A stretch of 64,000 bases of DNA from Mycobacterium sp. (GCF_004298145.1 NZ_SCRH01000033.1:1-64000), one strand, 5' to 3'; shown: positions 52,401 through 61,534, numbered from the stretch's first letter. The notes: generated from the sequence alone by a model not told the origin. Numbers and translations are program-made.

Positions 52401-53168
52401 CTACTCCGGCGCCCCTGTGGACTGTGCACGACGAGCCGCCCGCGCGGCTGCCTCCTCAGCTTCCAACCGGGCGGCCTCCGCCAGCGAGGGGGCGCCCCCG
52501 CCCAACCGGTGCGGCACCCAGAACTCCCCGGCAGGATGCGCTCCGTACATCTCCTGCGCGCGTTCCAGCAGGTGCTGCATCCGGGAGTGCAGCAGGCCCC
52601 TCAATTCCTCGATGGCCAACGTCGGCTCAATCGGCTCGCCGACCAGCACGATGATCGGCACCTTCGGCCGCCACAGCTTCTTTGGGTGGTCCTTGGTCCA
52701 GATGCGCTGGGCGCCCCAGACGATCACCGGGACGATCGGCACCCCGGCCTCGACCGCCATGCGGGCGGCCCCCGATTTGAACTCCTTGATCTCGAAGCTG
52801 CGGCTGATGGTGGCCTCGGGATAAACCCCGACCAGCTCACCGTCTTTCAGGTGCCGGACGGCGGCCTCATAGGAGGCGGCCCCGTTTTGCCGATTCACCG
52901 AGATATGCCGCAGGCTGCGCATGATCGGCCCGGTGACCTTGTGGTCGAAGACCTCCTGCTTGGCCATGAATCGCACCTTGCGACCCAGACCCTGCCGGTA
53001 GGCGGGCAACCCGGCGAAAGTGAAGTCCAGGTAGCCGGTGTGGTTGATCGCGATGACGGCACCGCCGCTTTTCGGCAGGTTCTCTACGCCCGCGACGGTG
53101 ATCTTCAGGCCCTGCACGCGCCACACCAAGCGGGCCAGTGCAATGACAGTCCCGTAAACCGGTTCCAC
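52401..53168 (-). CDS. PlsC-type acyltransferase (Rv3816c-like)
   Basis: This 255-residue LPLAT-family acyltransferase has catalytic H43-TGYL-D48 in INHTGYLDF and the GVYPEATISRSFEI motif near 112-125, then IVPVIVWGAQRIW. It has the same family and layout as its two downstream neighbours, from which it clearly arose or to which it gave rise. It starts with GTG at 53168 and leads the - strand run; the gap to the divergent MBL/Rieske gene is 189 bp. The acyl acceptor is unknown. Confidence 0.9.
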   Translation of the reverse strand: MEPVYGTVIALARLVWRVQGLKITVAGVENLPKSGGAVIAINHTGYLDFTFAGLPAYRQGLGRKVRFMAKQEVFDHKVTGPIMRSLRHISVNRQNGAASYEAAVRHLKDGELVGVYPEATISRSFEIKEFKSGAARMAVEAGVPIVPVIVWGAQRIWTKDHPKKLWRPKVPIIVLVGEPIEPTLAIEELRGLLHSRMQHLLERAQEMYGAHPAGEFWVPHRLGGGAPSLAEAARLEAEEAAARAARRAQSTGAPE

Positions 53169-53357
53169 AGCTCATCAGCCTAGTGCTCCGGACTGCGCGG
53201 TGGCCTCCGGTGCCGAAAATCCGCACCGCCGGCCCGGCGACTACCCGGCTGCGGCACCGAGCCCGGCCCGGTACCTCGCGCTAAGCTCGGGGACTGAAAA
53301 CCGTCATCGCCGGCCGGGACCGAATCGGTCCCGCCAGCGTCCCCCGGAGAGGCATCA

Positions 53358-54908
53358 GTGCAGGTCACCAGCGTAGGCCACGCCGGATTCTTGATCGAGA
53401 CCCAAGCGGGAAGCATCCTTTGCGACCCCTGGGTCAATCCCGCCTACTTCGCATCCTGGTTCCCGTTCCCGGACAACAGCACGCTGGACTGGGACAGCTT
53501 GGGCGCCTGCGACTACCTGTATGTGTCGCACCTGCACAAGGACCACTTCGACGCGAAGAACCTGGCCGAGCACGTCAACAAGGACGCGACCGTCCTGCTG
53601 CCGGAATTTCCGGTGCCAGACCTGCGAAATGCATTGCAGGAATTGGGTTTTCACCGATTCTTCGAGACCAGCAATTCAGTGAAGCATCGGATCGACGGCC
53701 CCAAGGGCGACCTCGACGTCATGATCATCGCTCTGCGGGCCCCCGCCGACGGCCCGATCGGCGATTCGGCACTGCTGGTTTCCGACGGCGCGACAACGGT
53801 TTTCAACATGAACGACGCCCGGCCGGTCGATCTGGACGTGCTGGCGTGCGAGTTCGGGCACATCGATGTGCACCTGCTGCAGTACTCCGGAGCCATCTGG
53901 TACCCGATGGTCTACGACATGCCGGCCCGCGCCAAAGAGTCGTTCGGCGTCCAGAAGCGGCAGCGGCAGATGGACCGCGCCCGCCAATACCTCGCGCAGG
54001 TCGGGGCGACGTGGGTAGTCCCTTCAGCGGGCCCGCCCTGCTTCCTGGATCCCGAGTTACGCCACCTCAACGACGACCACGCGGATCCGGCCAACATCTT
54101 CCCGGATCAAATGGTGTTCCTGGACCAGATGCGCACGCACGGGCACGACGGCGGCTTGCTGATGATCCCCGGATCCACCGCCGACTTCACCGGACCCACC
54201 CTGCATTCGCTGCACCACCCGCTGCCCACCGACGAGGTCGAGGCCATCTTCACCACGGGCAAGGCCGACTACATCGCCGAGTACGCCGAGCGGATGGCGC
54301 CCGTCGTCGCCGCGCAGCGGGCCAGCTGGGCCCCCGCGGCCGGGGAGCCGCTCCTGGAACCGCTGCGCGCCCTGTTCGAGCCGATCATGTCGCAAAGCGA
54401 CGAGATCTGCGACGGGATCGGCTACCCCGTCGAACTTGCGCTGGGGCCCGAGACCGTGATCCTGGACTTCCCGAAACGGGCGGTACGGGAACGGATTCCG
54501 GATGAGAAGGTCCGCTACGGCTTCGCGATAGCACCGGAGTTGGTGCGCACCGTGCTGCGCGATCACGAACCGGACTGGGTCAACACCATCTTCTTGTCCA
54601 CCCGTTTCAGGGCATGGCGCGTCGGCGGCTACAACGAATACCTCTACACCTTCTTCAAGTGCCTGACCGACGAACGGATCGCTTACGCCGACGGCTGGTT
54701 CGGCGAAACCCACGACGACTCGGCGTCCGTCACGCTGGATGGCTGGGAGATTCAGCGCCGTTGTCCGCACCTCAAGGCTGATCTATCGAAATTCGGTGTG
54801 GTAGAAGGAAACACGTTGACCTGCAACCTGCATGGGTGGCAGTGGCGGTTGGACGACGGGCGCTGCCTGACCGCACGGGGCCACCAACTGCGGAGCCGCC
54901 GGGCGTGA
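53358..54908 (+). CDS. Metallo-beta-lactamase fold plus Rieske protein (Rv3818-like)
   Basis: The 516-residue fusion has two parts. The N-terminal metallo-beta-lactamase fold carries H58-x-H60-x-D62-H63 (SHLHKDHFD). The C-terminal Rieske [2Fe-2S] domain has C469-x-H471 (CPHL) and C489-x2-H492 (CNLHGW). The combination resembles CMP-N-acetylneuraminate hydroxylase-type proteins, but a sialic acid role is unlikely in a mycobacterium; the substrate is unknown. It matches Rv3818 in length. The GTG at 53358 follows GGAGAGG. It overlaps the next gene by 4 nt. The Rv3817 gene of M. tuberculosis is absent before it. Confidence 0.88.
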   Translation: MQVTSVGHAGFLIETQAGSILCDPWVNPAYFASWFPFPDNSTLDWDSLGACDYLYVSHLHKDHFDAKNLAEHVNKDATVLLPEFPVPDLRNALQELGFHRFFETSNSVKHRIDGPKGDLDVMIIALRAPADGPIGDSALLVSDGATTVFNMNDARPVDLDVLACEFGHIDVHLLQYSGAIWYPMVYDMPARAKESFGVQKRQRQMDRARQYLAQVGATWVVPSAGPPCFLDPELRHLNDDHADPANIFPDQMVFLDQMRTHGHDGGLLMIPGSTADFTGPTLHSLHHPLPTDEVEAIFTTGKADYIAEYAERMAPVVAAQRASWAPAAGEPLLEPLRALFEPIMSQSDEICDGIGYPVELALGPETVILDFPKRAVRERIPDEKVRYGFAIAPELVRTVLRDHEPDWVNTIFLSTRFRAWRVGGYNEYLYTFFKCLTDERIAYADGWFGETHDDSASVTLDGWEIQRRCPHLKADLSKFGVVEGNTLTCNLHGWQWRLDDGRCLTARGHQLRSRRA

Positions 54909-55246
54909 ACGACTCCTACGGCTCCTACGATGACGGCCTGGTTCAGCTGGATCGCGCGGCGATCACGCTGCGCCGCTACCACTTTCCGTCGGGCACATCG
55001 AAGGTCATCGCGCTCGACACGATCCGCGGGTACAAGGCCGAAAAGCTGGGGCTGTTCACGCAGCGGTTCCGGATTTGGGGCAGCTCGGACTTCCGCCGCT
55101 GGCTCCCCCTGGACGTGCAACGGCCGCTGCGGTCGACGTTGATCACCCTTGACGTGCCGGGAACCTGGCCCACCCCCGCGTTCACGCCGGCGCGCGCGGA
55201 CGAGTTCACCGCGCTGCTCGACGAATTGATGAGCGGGCGCGGCTAG
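54905..55246 (+). CDS. Conserved protein (Rv3819-like)
   Basis: The 113-residue protein of unknown function is similar in size to Rv3819 (111). It is soluble and beta-rich (LVQLDRAAITLRRYHFP, KVIALDTIRGY, FRIWGSSDFRRWLPLD). The pattern resembles a PH-like fold, but no catalytic motif is seen. It starts with GTG inside the stop of the MBL/Rieske gene (GTGA), so the two are coupled and probably work together. The genes found next in M. tuberculosis (papA2/pks2 sulfolipid genes) are missing. Confidence 0.8.
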   Translation: MNDSYGSYDDGLVQLDRAAITLRRYHFPSGTSKVIALDTIRGYKAEKLGLFTQRFRIWGSSDFRRWLPLDVQRPLRSTLITLDVPGTWPTPAFTPARADEFTALLDELMSGRG

Positions 55247-55376
55247 CCCTAGGTGGCCGGCGGCCGGTTCCCGGCGGCCGGCGCGCGGCTCGCGGCGGCT
55301 GGCGGCCAGCGCCGAACGTGCACTGATGGCGAATTCTGGTGCGATTTCTCGCACTGGTTACACGCTGGACGACGCG

Positions 55377-56933
55377 TCAGCGCGCGTCCAATGCCGCGCG
55401 CGCCGCGTTGTAGCCCGGGATGAACGTGATCCCGGGACCGCCGTGACAACCCGCGCTGCCCAGGTACAGACCGTCGATCGGGATCGGCTGGCCCAGGTAA
55501 CCCCTCGGGCCGGGCCGGTTGGGGCCTATCTGGTTCGCATTCAACAGGCCGTGGCAGTAGTCGCCGCCCGGCGCCCCGAACATCACACCCATGTGCTTGG
55601 GCGTGAAGGTGGTGTGCCGAACGATGCTGCGTTCGAAATTCGGTGCGAGCCGGGTGATCTTGTCGATCACCCGCTGACCCATCTCGACCTTCGCCTGCCC
55701 GTAATCCACGTCGCCCTCGATCGGGAAGAACAAGGCGAATGCCGACGCGGCGTGCTTGCCTTGCGGGGCGAGGTCCGGATCGTTCTGCGAGGGGATCTGC
55801 AAGACCACCGTCGGGTCGGCCGGAACGATCCCGCGGCGAGCGTCCTCCCATTGCCGCTGGACTTCCTCCGGCGTGCAGAACAGGCCGATCGAGGCCTGCA
55901 TGGCCGGCTCGTTGAGGGCCTCGTACGGCGGCGTGAAGGCGGGCGCCTCGTCCAGCGCGAAGTGCATCTGCAGGTAGCTGCCGCGGTGGTCGATGCGCGC
56001 ATAGCGCTCCCGGATGTCGGCGGGCAGCGCGCCGGGATCGATCATTTCGTTAAGGGTGATGTCCGGGGCGATGCCGGAGACGACGATCGGGGCGTTCAAC
56101 GTCTCGCCCGCCTCGGTGCGCACTCCGGTCACCCGCCCGTCCGCGACCAGGATCTCGGTCACCTTGGTACGCAACCGAACTTCGCCGCCGTGGCTGGCCA
56201 GCACGTCGCACAGGTGCGAGGTGAGCGCGCCGATGCCGCCGCGCAGCTTCTTCATCTGCATGGTGTCGCCGTCGGGAACCCCGAGGCCGAAGGCGAGCGC
56301 GGCCGCACTGCCCGGCGTGGACGGGCCACGGTACAGCGTGTTGACGGCCAGCACGGTCATCGAACCGCGCAGTGCGCCATGCTTCTCGCGGTCCGGCAGA
56401 TACCGGTCCAACACGTCGGTGACCGAGCCGAACAACATGTCATCGATCGCCGAGCGCTCGAATTCGTTTGTGGCGCAGGCATACATCTCGTCGATACTCT
56501 TGGGCGGTGTTCCGGCTTCGAACCGGCCCAGCGCGCGTGTCGGGCCTTGGCTCCACGCCATCAGCCCCGCCATTCCGTTGACGGCATCGGCCCCGTGCAC
56601 CTCGTTGAGGTGGGTGAACAGCTTGACGGGGTCGCTGTACTGAACCAGCGGATCGTCGCCGACGCCGCGCACCGCCACCGACATCACGTCGAGGTCGATC
56701 GTCGGCAGGGTGTCCAGACCCAGCTCGTCGACCACCACCTGTGACGTCGGGAACTGCACCGAGCCGGCGATCTCGAACCGGTACCCGTCGAAAAGCTCCA
56801 CGGTGGAGGCCATCCCGCCGGCGTAGAGCTTGGGATCCAGGCACACCGTCCGCAGTCCGGCCTTGGCCAGCAGCACGGCCGCGGTCAGCCCGTTATGTCC
56901 CGCACCGATAACGATCGCGTCATACCCAGTCAT
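55377..56933 (-). CDS. FAD-dependent oxidoreductase, phytoene-desaturase type (Rv3829c-like)
   Basis: This 518-residue amine-oxidase/CrtI-like flavoprotein has the N-terminal GAGHNG at 10-15 with MTGYDAIVIGAGHNGL. It has a C-terminal flavin motif region GLYLGSAGCHGGPGITFIPGYNAA. The CrtI-like group acts on isoprenoid or retinoid-type substrates; this one's substrate is not known. An in-frame start at 56981 would put an operator dyad inside the gene, whereas ATG 56933 has GGAGGGCAGG before it and is chosen. It lies downstream of the TetR gene on the same strand, 48 bp away. Confidence 0.88.
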   Translation of the reverse strand: MTGYDAIVIGAGHNGLTAAVLLAKAGLRTVCLDPKLYAGGMASTVELFDGYRFEIAGSVQFPTSQVVVDELGLDTLPTIDLDVMSVAVRGVGDDPLVQYSDPVKLFTHLNEVHGADAVNGMAGLMAWSQGPTRALGRFEAGTPPKSIDEMYACATNEFERSAIDDMLFGSVTDVLDRYLPDREKHGALRGSMTVLAVNTLYRGPSTPGSAAALAFGLGVPDGDTMQMKKLRGGIGALTSHLCDVLASHGGEVRLRTKVTEILVADGRVTGVRTEAGETLNAPIVVSGIAPDITLNEMIDPGALPADIRERYARIDHRGSYLQMHFALDEAPAFTPPYEALNEPAMQASIGLFCTPEEVQRQWEDARRGIVPADPTVVLQIPSQNDPDLAPQGKHAASAFALFFPIEGDVDYGQAKVEMGQRVIDKITRLAPNFERSIVRHTTFTPKHMGVMFGAPGGDYCHGLLNANQIGPNRPGPRGYLGQPIPIDGLYLGSAGCHGGPGITFIPGYNAARAALDAR

Positions 56934-56965
56934 GTCCTGCCCTCCGAAAAGGAGGCTCGCACGAC

Positions 56966-56979
56966 GACAAAGTTTTGTC
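56966..56979. promoter_or_regulatory. TetR operator candidate 1
   Basis: GACAAAGTTTTGTC is a perfect 14-bp dyad (GACAAA-GT-TTTGTC). It lies between the end of the TetR gene and the oxidoreductase start, 32 bp before ATG 56933. The 15-mer ACAAAGTTTTGTCAA (56967-56981) recurs inverted at 57663-57677 in the TetR promoter region. Confidence 0.6.
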
Positions 56980-56981
56980 AA

Positions 56982-57629
56982 TTATGACGAAACTTGCCGG
57001 GTTGTCGCCGTGATCCAGGAGTCGGTGATCCCCGCTCGCAGCGACTCCAGCGCCGCGTGACACAACCGCGCGAGTTCGCCGAGAGAGCGGTCGTCGCCGA
57101 CCATCCAGACCTCCATCGCGCCGAACACGGCGGCGGCGATGCACCGCGCGGTCACCGCGGTGCGCACCCGTTGGTCGGCTGTCGGCTCCGCGGCACCGTC
57201 GGTCCCGCGGCCACGCCGTTGCAACTGTGCCGCAATGGCGTCGGCGAAGTCGGCCTGGACCTCCCGGATGTGGCGGACGATGCGGCCGGGGTCGAGTTCG
57301 CCTTGGCGCAGTGCGGCGATCTTGGTGACCGCGTCGACGTCATACGGGAACGAGAAGATGGCCGACTGCACCGAGTCGATGATCGGTTCGTCGGCCGGCC
57401 TGGCGTCCAGGGCCGCGCGAAACCAGTGCAGCCCGGTGTAATCGGCGAACAACAGATCGTGCTTCGAGCTGAAGTGGCGATAGAACGTCCGCAGCGACAC
57501 CCCGGCGTCGGCGGCGATCTGTTCGGCGGACGTGTCTTCGACGCCCTGGGCCAGGAATCGCACCACGGCGGCCTGGCGCAACGCCTCGCGGGTGCGTTCG
57601 CTGCGCGCCGTCTGGGCGGGCCTGACCAT
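56982..57629 (-). CDS. TetR-family transcriptional regulator (Rv3830c-like)
   Basis: This is a 215-residue TetR repressor. The N-terminal helix-turn-helix (about 15-60) reads ALRQAAVVRFLAQGVEDTS, then AEQIAADAGVSLRTFYRHFSSKHDLL. The C-terminal domain is all helical and would bind a ligand. It is divergent from the DUF2834-like gene and precedes the oxidoreductase on the same strand. Matching dyads (56966-56979 and 57665-57678) suggest that it represses itself, the oxidoreductase and the divergent gene. The start ATG 57629 lies just after a -10 hexamer. Confidence 0.9.
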   Translation of the reverse strand: MVRPAQTARSERTREALRQAAVVRFLAQGVEDTSAEQIAADAGVSLRTFYRHFSSKHDLLFADYTGLHWFRAALDARPADEPIIDSVQSAIFSFPYDVDAVTKIAALRQGELDPGRIVRHIREVQADFADAIAAQLQRRGRGTDGAAEPTADQRVRTAVTARCIAAAVFGAMEVWMVGDDRSLGELARLCHAALESLRAGITDSWITATTRQVSS

Positions 57630-57635
57630 CTCAGT

Positions 57636-57641
57636 AAGGTA
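57636..57641 (-). promoter_or_regulatory. -10-like hexamer of the TetR gene
   Basis: On the - strand TACCTT (TANNNT) ends 6 nt before ATG 57629, compatible with a leaderless TetR transcript. The operator candidate at 57665-57678 lies about 25 bp upstream of it, where it could block polymerase. Confidence 0.4.
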
Positions 57642-57664
57642 GCAAGAATTCTTTTGACAATATT

Positions 57665-57678
57665 GACAAAACTTTGTA
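57665..57678. promoter_or_regulatory. TetR operator candidate 2 (divergent promoter)
   Basis: GACAAAACTTTGTA matches the dyad GACAAA-N2-TTTGTC at 13 of 14 positions. It lies between the TetR gene and the divergent membrane-protein gene (ATG 57699). A second TTGACAA at 57653-57659 repeats one arm. It is the inverted twin of the site at 56966. Confidence 0.6.
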
Positions 57679-57698
57679 GCGCGGGTGAGACTGCGCCC

Positions 57699-58184
57699 AT
57701 GGTCTCGCTACTCACTCACGCGGTGCTCGGACTGGCGGTCATCACCTGGATCGTCAGGTCGAACTCGAAGGTCTTCGCCCGGCCGGCCAACGGCCCACTG
57801 TTTTCGCCGATGGAAATCGTGTACTACGTCGTCGGCATCGTCTCCGTCGCGCTCGGCTGGTACTTCAACATCACCTTTGTGCAGGAGTACTCGCACGGAT
57901 CCACCAATCCGCTCTGGGGCGAACACGGAAGCTGGGCCGAGTACATCAAGCTGATGTTCACCAACCCGGCCGCCAGCTCGGCCAGCCAGGACTACACGAT
58001 CGCGAATGTGATTCTGCTGCCGATCTTTACGATCGTGGACGGCTACCGGCGCGGGCTGCGCCACCCCTGGCTGTATTTTGTGTCCAGCCTGTTCACCAGC
58101 TTCGCGTTCGCGTTCGCGTTCTATTTCGCGACGATGGAACGCCAGCGCCGGCACGAGCAGGACCGCGCGACGATAAACGCTTAG
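57699..58184 (+). CDS. DUF2834-like membrane protein (Rv3831-like)
   Basis: The 161-residue protein has about four membrane helices (approximately 3-20, 38-58, 100-118, 122-148). Between the second and third lies a polar loop, [20 protein letters not shown]. The C-terminus is basic and cytoplasmic-looking (RQRRHEQDR). The function is unknown. It corresponds to Rv3831 by position. It is divergent from the TetR gene and shares its operator region, and its stop overlaps the serS stop on the other strand. Confidence 0.82.
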   Translation: MVSLLTHAVLGLAVITWIVRSNSKVFARPANGPLFSPMEIVYYVVGIVSVALGWYFNITFVQEYSHGSTNPLWGEHGSWAEYIKLMFTNPAASSASQDYTIANVILLPIFTIVDGYRRGLRHPWLYFVSSLFTSFAFAFAFYFATMERQRRHEQDRATINA

Positions 58185-59434
58185 GGCTCAAGCACTTCGG
58201 CACCGACGAACGGCACCAGCGCCTCGGGAATCCGCACACTGCCGTCGGGCCGCTGGTGGTTCTCCAGGATCGCCACGAGCCAGCGGGTGGTGCCCAGCGT
58301 GCCGTTGAGCGTGGCCGCGGTCTGCGGCTTGCCGTTCTCGTCGCGGTAGCGGGTGGTGAGCCGGCGCGCCTGGAACGTGGTGCAGTTCGACGTCGACGTC
58401 AGCTCGCGGTAGGCCTGTTGCGTCGGAACCCACGCCTCGCAGTCGAACTTGCGGGCGGCCGAGGAGCCGAGATCGCCTGCGGCCACGTCGATTACCCGAT
58501 ACGGCACCTCGATGCGAGCCAGCATCTCGCGCTGCCAGCCCAGCAGCCGCTCGTGTTCGGCCTCGGCGTCGGCGGGCGTGCAGTAGACGAAGCCTTCGAC
58601 CTTGTCGAACTGATGTACCCGGATGATGCCGCGGGTGTCCTTGCCGTAGCTGCCGGCCTCGCGGCGAAAACACGACGACCAGCCCGCGTACCGCAGCGGG
58701 CCACCGGACAGGTCCAGGATCTCGTTCCAGTGGTAGCCGGCCAGCGGCACCTCCGAGGTGCCCACCAGGTAGAGGTCGTCGGCCTCGACCCGGTAGATCT
58801 CGTCGGCGTGCGCGCCCAGGAACCCGGTGCCGGCCATCACCTCCGGGCGCACCAGCACCGGCGGGATCATCGGGATGAATCCGTTCTCGACGGCCAGCCG
58901 CAGTGCCAGCTGCAGCAGGCCGAGCTGGAGCAGCGCGCCCTGACCGGTCAGGAAGTAGAACCGCGACCCGGACACCTTGGCGCCGCGCTGCATGTCGATC
59001 AGACCCAGCGACTCACCCAGTTCCAGGTGATCCTTGGGGTTTTCGATCGCCGGGGGCTCACCGACGATGTCGAGCACCGCGAAGTGGTCCTCACCGCCGG
59101 CCGGAACCCCCTCGATGACGACGTTCGAGATCGCCATGTGCGCCGCGGTGAACGCCGCCTCCGCGCCGGTCTGGGCGGTTTCGGCGGCCTTCACCTGCTC
59201 GGCCAGTTCCTTCGCGCGCGCCAGCAACGCCGGGCGCTCGTCGGGTGATGCGGCACCCACGCTCTTGCTGGCGGACTTCTGTTCGGCCCGCAGCGCGTCG
59301 GCGGACGAGATGGCGGCCCGGCGCGCGGCGTCGGCCGACAGCAGGGCGTCCACCAGCGTCGGGTCTTCACCGCGGCTCAGTTGGGAGCGGCGCACGGCGT
59401 CAGGGTCTTCCCGGAGCAGCTTCAGGTCGATCAC
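58181..59434 (-). CDS. serS: Seryl-tRNA synthetase
   Basis: This class II synthetase charges tRNA-Ser. It has 417 residues (419 in M. tuberculosis). The N-terminal coiled-coil arm (about 30-100) binds the long variable arm of tRNA-Ser. Motif 2 has [22 protein letters not shown] (read in two parts) near 260-285. Motif 3 has [18 protein letters not shown] near 375-395. The start is GTG at 59434. Confidence 0.97.
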   Translation of the reverse strand: MIDLKLLREDPDAVRRSQLSRGEDPTLVDALLSADAARRAAISSADALRAEQKSASKSVGAASPDERPALLARAKELAEQVKAAETAQTGAEAAFTAAHMAISNVVIEGVPAGGEDHFAVLDIVGEPPAIENPKDHLELGESLGLIDMQRGAKVSGSRFYFLTGQGALLQLGLLQLALRLAVENGFIPMIPPVLVRPEVMAGTGFLGAHADEIYRVEADDLYLVGTSEVPLAGYHWNEILDLSGGPLRYAGWSSCFRREAGSYGKDTRGIIRVHQFDKVEGFVYCTPADAEAEHERLLGWQREMLARIEVPYRVIDVAAGDLGSSAARKFDCEAWVPTQQAYRELTSTSNCTTFQARRLTTRYRDENGKPQTAATLNGTLGTTRWLVAILENHQRPDGSVRIPEALVPFVGAEVLEP

Positions 59435-59546
59435 GGCCCTGAGACTACTTTCACCGGCTCCGGCCAGCGGGCGGAGTGTCCGCGCTTGGCCGGCTCAGGA
59501 CTCACATCCGTAACTTTTGTCACCCGCCTCAGGTGGTCCTGTCAGA

Positions 59547-60929
59547 ATGGAGCCGATGTCGCACGCGCCCGAGAAGGAACTTTCGGAAGCCCCCGGAGTC
59601 GAGACGCCCGCCGCCTCGGCCGATGGGGCGTCGGCACAGCAGCCATCCGCCTTCTTGTGGCCGCGCAGCCTGCAGGCCCGGGCGACCAGGCGAGCGCTGC
59701 TGCTGACCGCGCTCGGCGGCCTGTTGATCGCCGGGCTGATCACCGCCATCCCGGTCGGCACCGGATCGGGACGGCTCCTCGACAGCAGCCCCGTGCGCAG
59801 CACCGGGGCCAAGAGCGACGCCGCCTTCAACCGCGCCTCCCGCGGGGAATGCCTGATGTGGCCCGACACCACCCCGGAGTCGGCGAAAATCGTCAACTGT
59901 GGCGATGACCACAAGTTTGAAGTCGCCGAATCCATCGATATGCGGACGTTCCCGGGCGCCGAGTACGGGCCCAACGCCGCGCCCCCGACACCCGCCCGCA
60001 TCCAGCAGATCACCCAGGAACAGTGCGAGGCCACCGTCCGTAATTACCTTGGACTCAAGTTCGATCCGAACAGCAGATTCACGGTCAGCCTGCTGTGGCC
60101 CGGCGACCGGGCCTGGCGCCAGTCCGGCGACCGCCGCATGCTGTGCGGCCTGCAACTGCCCGGCATGAACAACCAGCAGCAGCCGTTCAAGGGCAAGGTC
60201 GCCGACATCGACCAGTCCAAGATCTGGCCGGCCCGCACCTGCCTGGGGATCGATCCGGCGACCAATCAGCCGACCGATGTGCCGGTCGACTGTGCGGCCC
60301 CGCACGCGATGGAGGTCACCGGCACAGTCAACCTGGCCGAGAAGTTCCCCGACGCCCTGCCCGCCGAGCCGGACCAGGACAGCTTCATCAAGGATTCGTG
60401 CACCAAGATGACGGACGCGTACCTGGCGCCGGTCAAGCTGCGCACCACGACCCTGACGCTGATCTACCCCACGGTGCCGCTGTCCAGCTGGACGGCCGGC
60501 AGCCGCGAGGTGGCCTGCAGCATCGGCGCAACGCTGGGCAACGGAGGCTGGGCCACCCTGCTGAACAGCGCCAAGGGCCAGCTGCTGATCAACGGCCAGC
60601 CCCCGGTACCGCCCCCCGACATTCCCGAAGAGCGGCTCACGATACCGCCGGTTCCGCTCCAGGTCCCGGGGCAGACACCGTCCGACCAGTCCGGCACCCC
60701 GCCGGAGATCCCGCCGAACAATCAGCACCTCCCCGGGCAGCAACCGGTGGTGACGCAACCCCAGCAACCGCAGCAAGCCCCCGAACAGCAGGCTCCCGCC
60801 CAGCAAGCGCCGCAGCCGCCGGCGGCGGATAACGGCGCGCCGCCCGCCAACCCGGCACCCGAGGCGCCCCCGCCGCCGCCACCGCCCGCCCCGCCGGCCC
60901 CGCCGGCCGAACCCCCACCGGGGGGCTAG
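59547..60929 (+). CDS. Membrane protein with septum-formation domain (Rv3835-like)
   Basis: This is a 460-residue single-pass protein. A short cytoplasmic N-terminus is followed by one helix (about 48-69) and a large extracytoplasmic part with paired cysteines (such as C101/C116, and CLGIDPATNQPTDVPVDC). The C-terminal 100 residues are Pro/Gln-rich and disordered, ending in a poly-proline tail. The repeated C-x-D-P...H-x-x-E-V units resemble the septum-formation domain. A role at the wall is likely, but the function is unknown. ATG 59547 is chosen; ATG 59556 is possible, and the TTG at 59517 is weak. It overlaps no gene and precedes the zincin gene by 4 nt. Confidence 0.82.
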   Translation: MEPMSHAPEKELSEAPGVETPAASADGASAQQPSAFLWPRSLQARATRRALLLTALGGLLIAGLITAIPVGTGSGRLLDSSPVRSTGAKSDAAFNRASRGECLMWPDTTPESAKIVNCGDDHKFEVAESIDMRTFPGAEYGPNAAPPTPARIQQITQEQCEATVRNYLGLKFDPNSRFTVSLLWPGDRAWRQSGDRRMLCGLQLPGMNNQQQPFKGKVADIDQSKIWPARTCLGIDPATNQPTDVPVDCAAPHAMEVTGTVNLAEKFPDALPAEPDQDSFIKDSCTKMTDAYLAPVKLRTTTLTLIYPTVPLSSWTAGSREVACSIGATLGNGGWATLLNSAKGQLLINGQPPVPPPDIPEERLTIPPVPLQVPGQTPSDQSGTPPEIPPNNQHLPGQQPVVTQPQQPQQAPEQQAPAQQAPQPPAADNGAPPANPAPEAPPPPPPPAPPAPPAEPPPGG

Positions 60930-60933
60930 CCGG

Positions 60934-61284
60934 GTGTCCGTGCGGATGGATCCGCAGCGGTTCGACGAACTGGTCTCCGACGCCCTCGACCTGATACCGC
61001 CCAAGCTGGCCGCGGCGATGGACAACGTCGTCGTCCTGGTCGAAGACCGCCATCCCGAGGAAGCCGACCTGCTCGGACTGTACGAGGGGGTGGCGCTGAC
61101 CGAACGCGACTCCGACTACTCCGGTGCGCTGCCGGACGCCATCACCATCTACCGCGAGGCGCTGCTGGACGCGTGCGAATCCGAGGCGGAGGTCGTCGAG
61201 GAGGTGGCGATCACGGTGATCCACGAAATCGCCCACCACTTCGGCATCGACGACGACCGGCTGCACGAACTGGGCTGGGCCTGA
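60934..61284 (+). CDS. Zincin-like metallopeptidase (Rv3836-like)
   Basis: This small (116-residue) protein has the zinc peptidase motif H97-E98-I-A-H101-H102-F-G-x2-D106. The spacing HExxHxxGxxD, with Asp106 as probable third ligand, is that of the MPN/DUF1025 zincin-like group. It is found next to the septum-formation-like membrane protein, 4 nt away, and is likely co-transcribed. The start is GTG 60934. Proteolytic activity has not been proved in this family. Confidence 0.86.
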   Translation: MSVRMDPQRFDELVSDALDLIPPKLAAAMDNVVVLVEDRHPEEADLLGLYEGVALTERDSDYSGALPDAITIYREALLDACESEAEVVEEVAITVIHEIAHHFGIDDDRLHELGWA

Positions 61285-61322
61285 CTGGGCGCGGCGTCCC
61301 GGATCTTTCCGCGGCGGGTGCT

Positions 61323-61526
61323 ATGAACTCACGTATGAGCACTGACTGCCGCGACTGCCGGGCAGGCTTGGATCACTGTCACGGCACCATCATTCGCCAC
61401 GCACTGCACCGGTCGGAGTGCACCGAGCCGGACTGCTTCAGCCCCGAGTTGTTGCCGCACGCCTTCGTCGTCGATTGCGACGCCGTCGGCTGTGCCTGCA
61501 CCGAAGTGGTCGCGCTGGCCGTCTGA
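61323..61526 (+). CDS. Small Cys-rich protein, unknown function
   Basis: The 67-residue protein has eight cysteines in pairs: CRDC (8 spaced), C-HG around DHCHG, CTEPDC, and CDAVGCAC. Several histidines are also present, a pattern that suggests a metal-binding site (zinc or iron-sulfur). I recall similar small proteins in other actinobacteria at this place; no function is known. ATG 61323 or ATG 61335 may start it. It lies between the zincin and phosphatase genes, and its stop is 9 nt from the convergent phosphatase stop. Confidence 0.7.
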   Translation: MNSRMSTDCRDCRAGLDHCHGTIIRHALHRSECTEPDCFSPELLPHAFVVDCDAVGCACTEVVALAV

Positions 61527-61534
61527 TCGGGGTG

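Noticed and set aside
55255..55315. GC-rich tract that looks like a hairpin after the Rv3819-like gene
   Set aside because: On close reading the copies of GGCGGCCGG are direct, not inverted; no clear stem or T-tract, so it is not called a terminator.
56934..56981. Longer start of the FAD oxidoreductase
   Set aside because: Would place the operator dyad and the ribosome site within the coding region; ATG 56933 has a good ribosome site and gives the family N-terminus.
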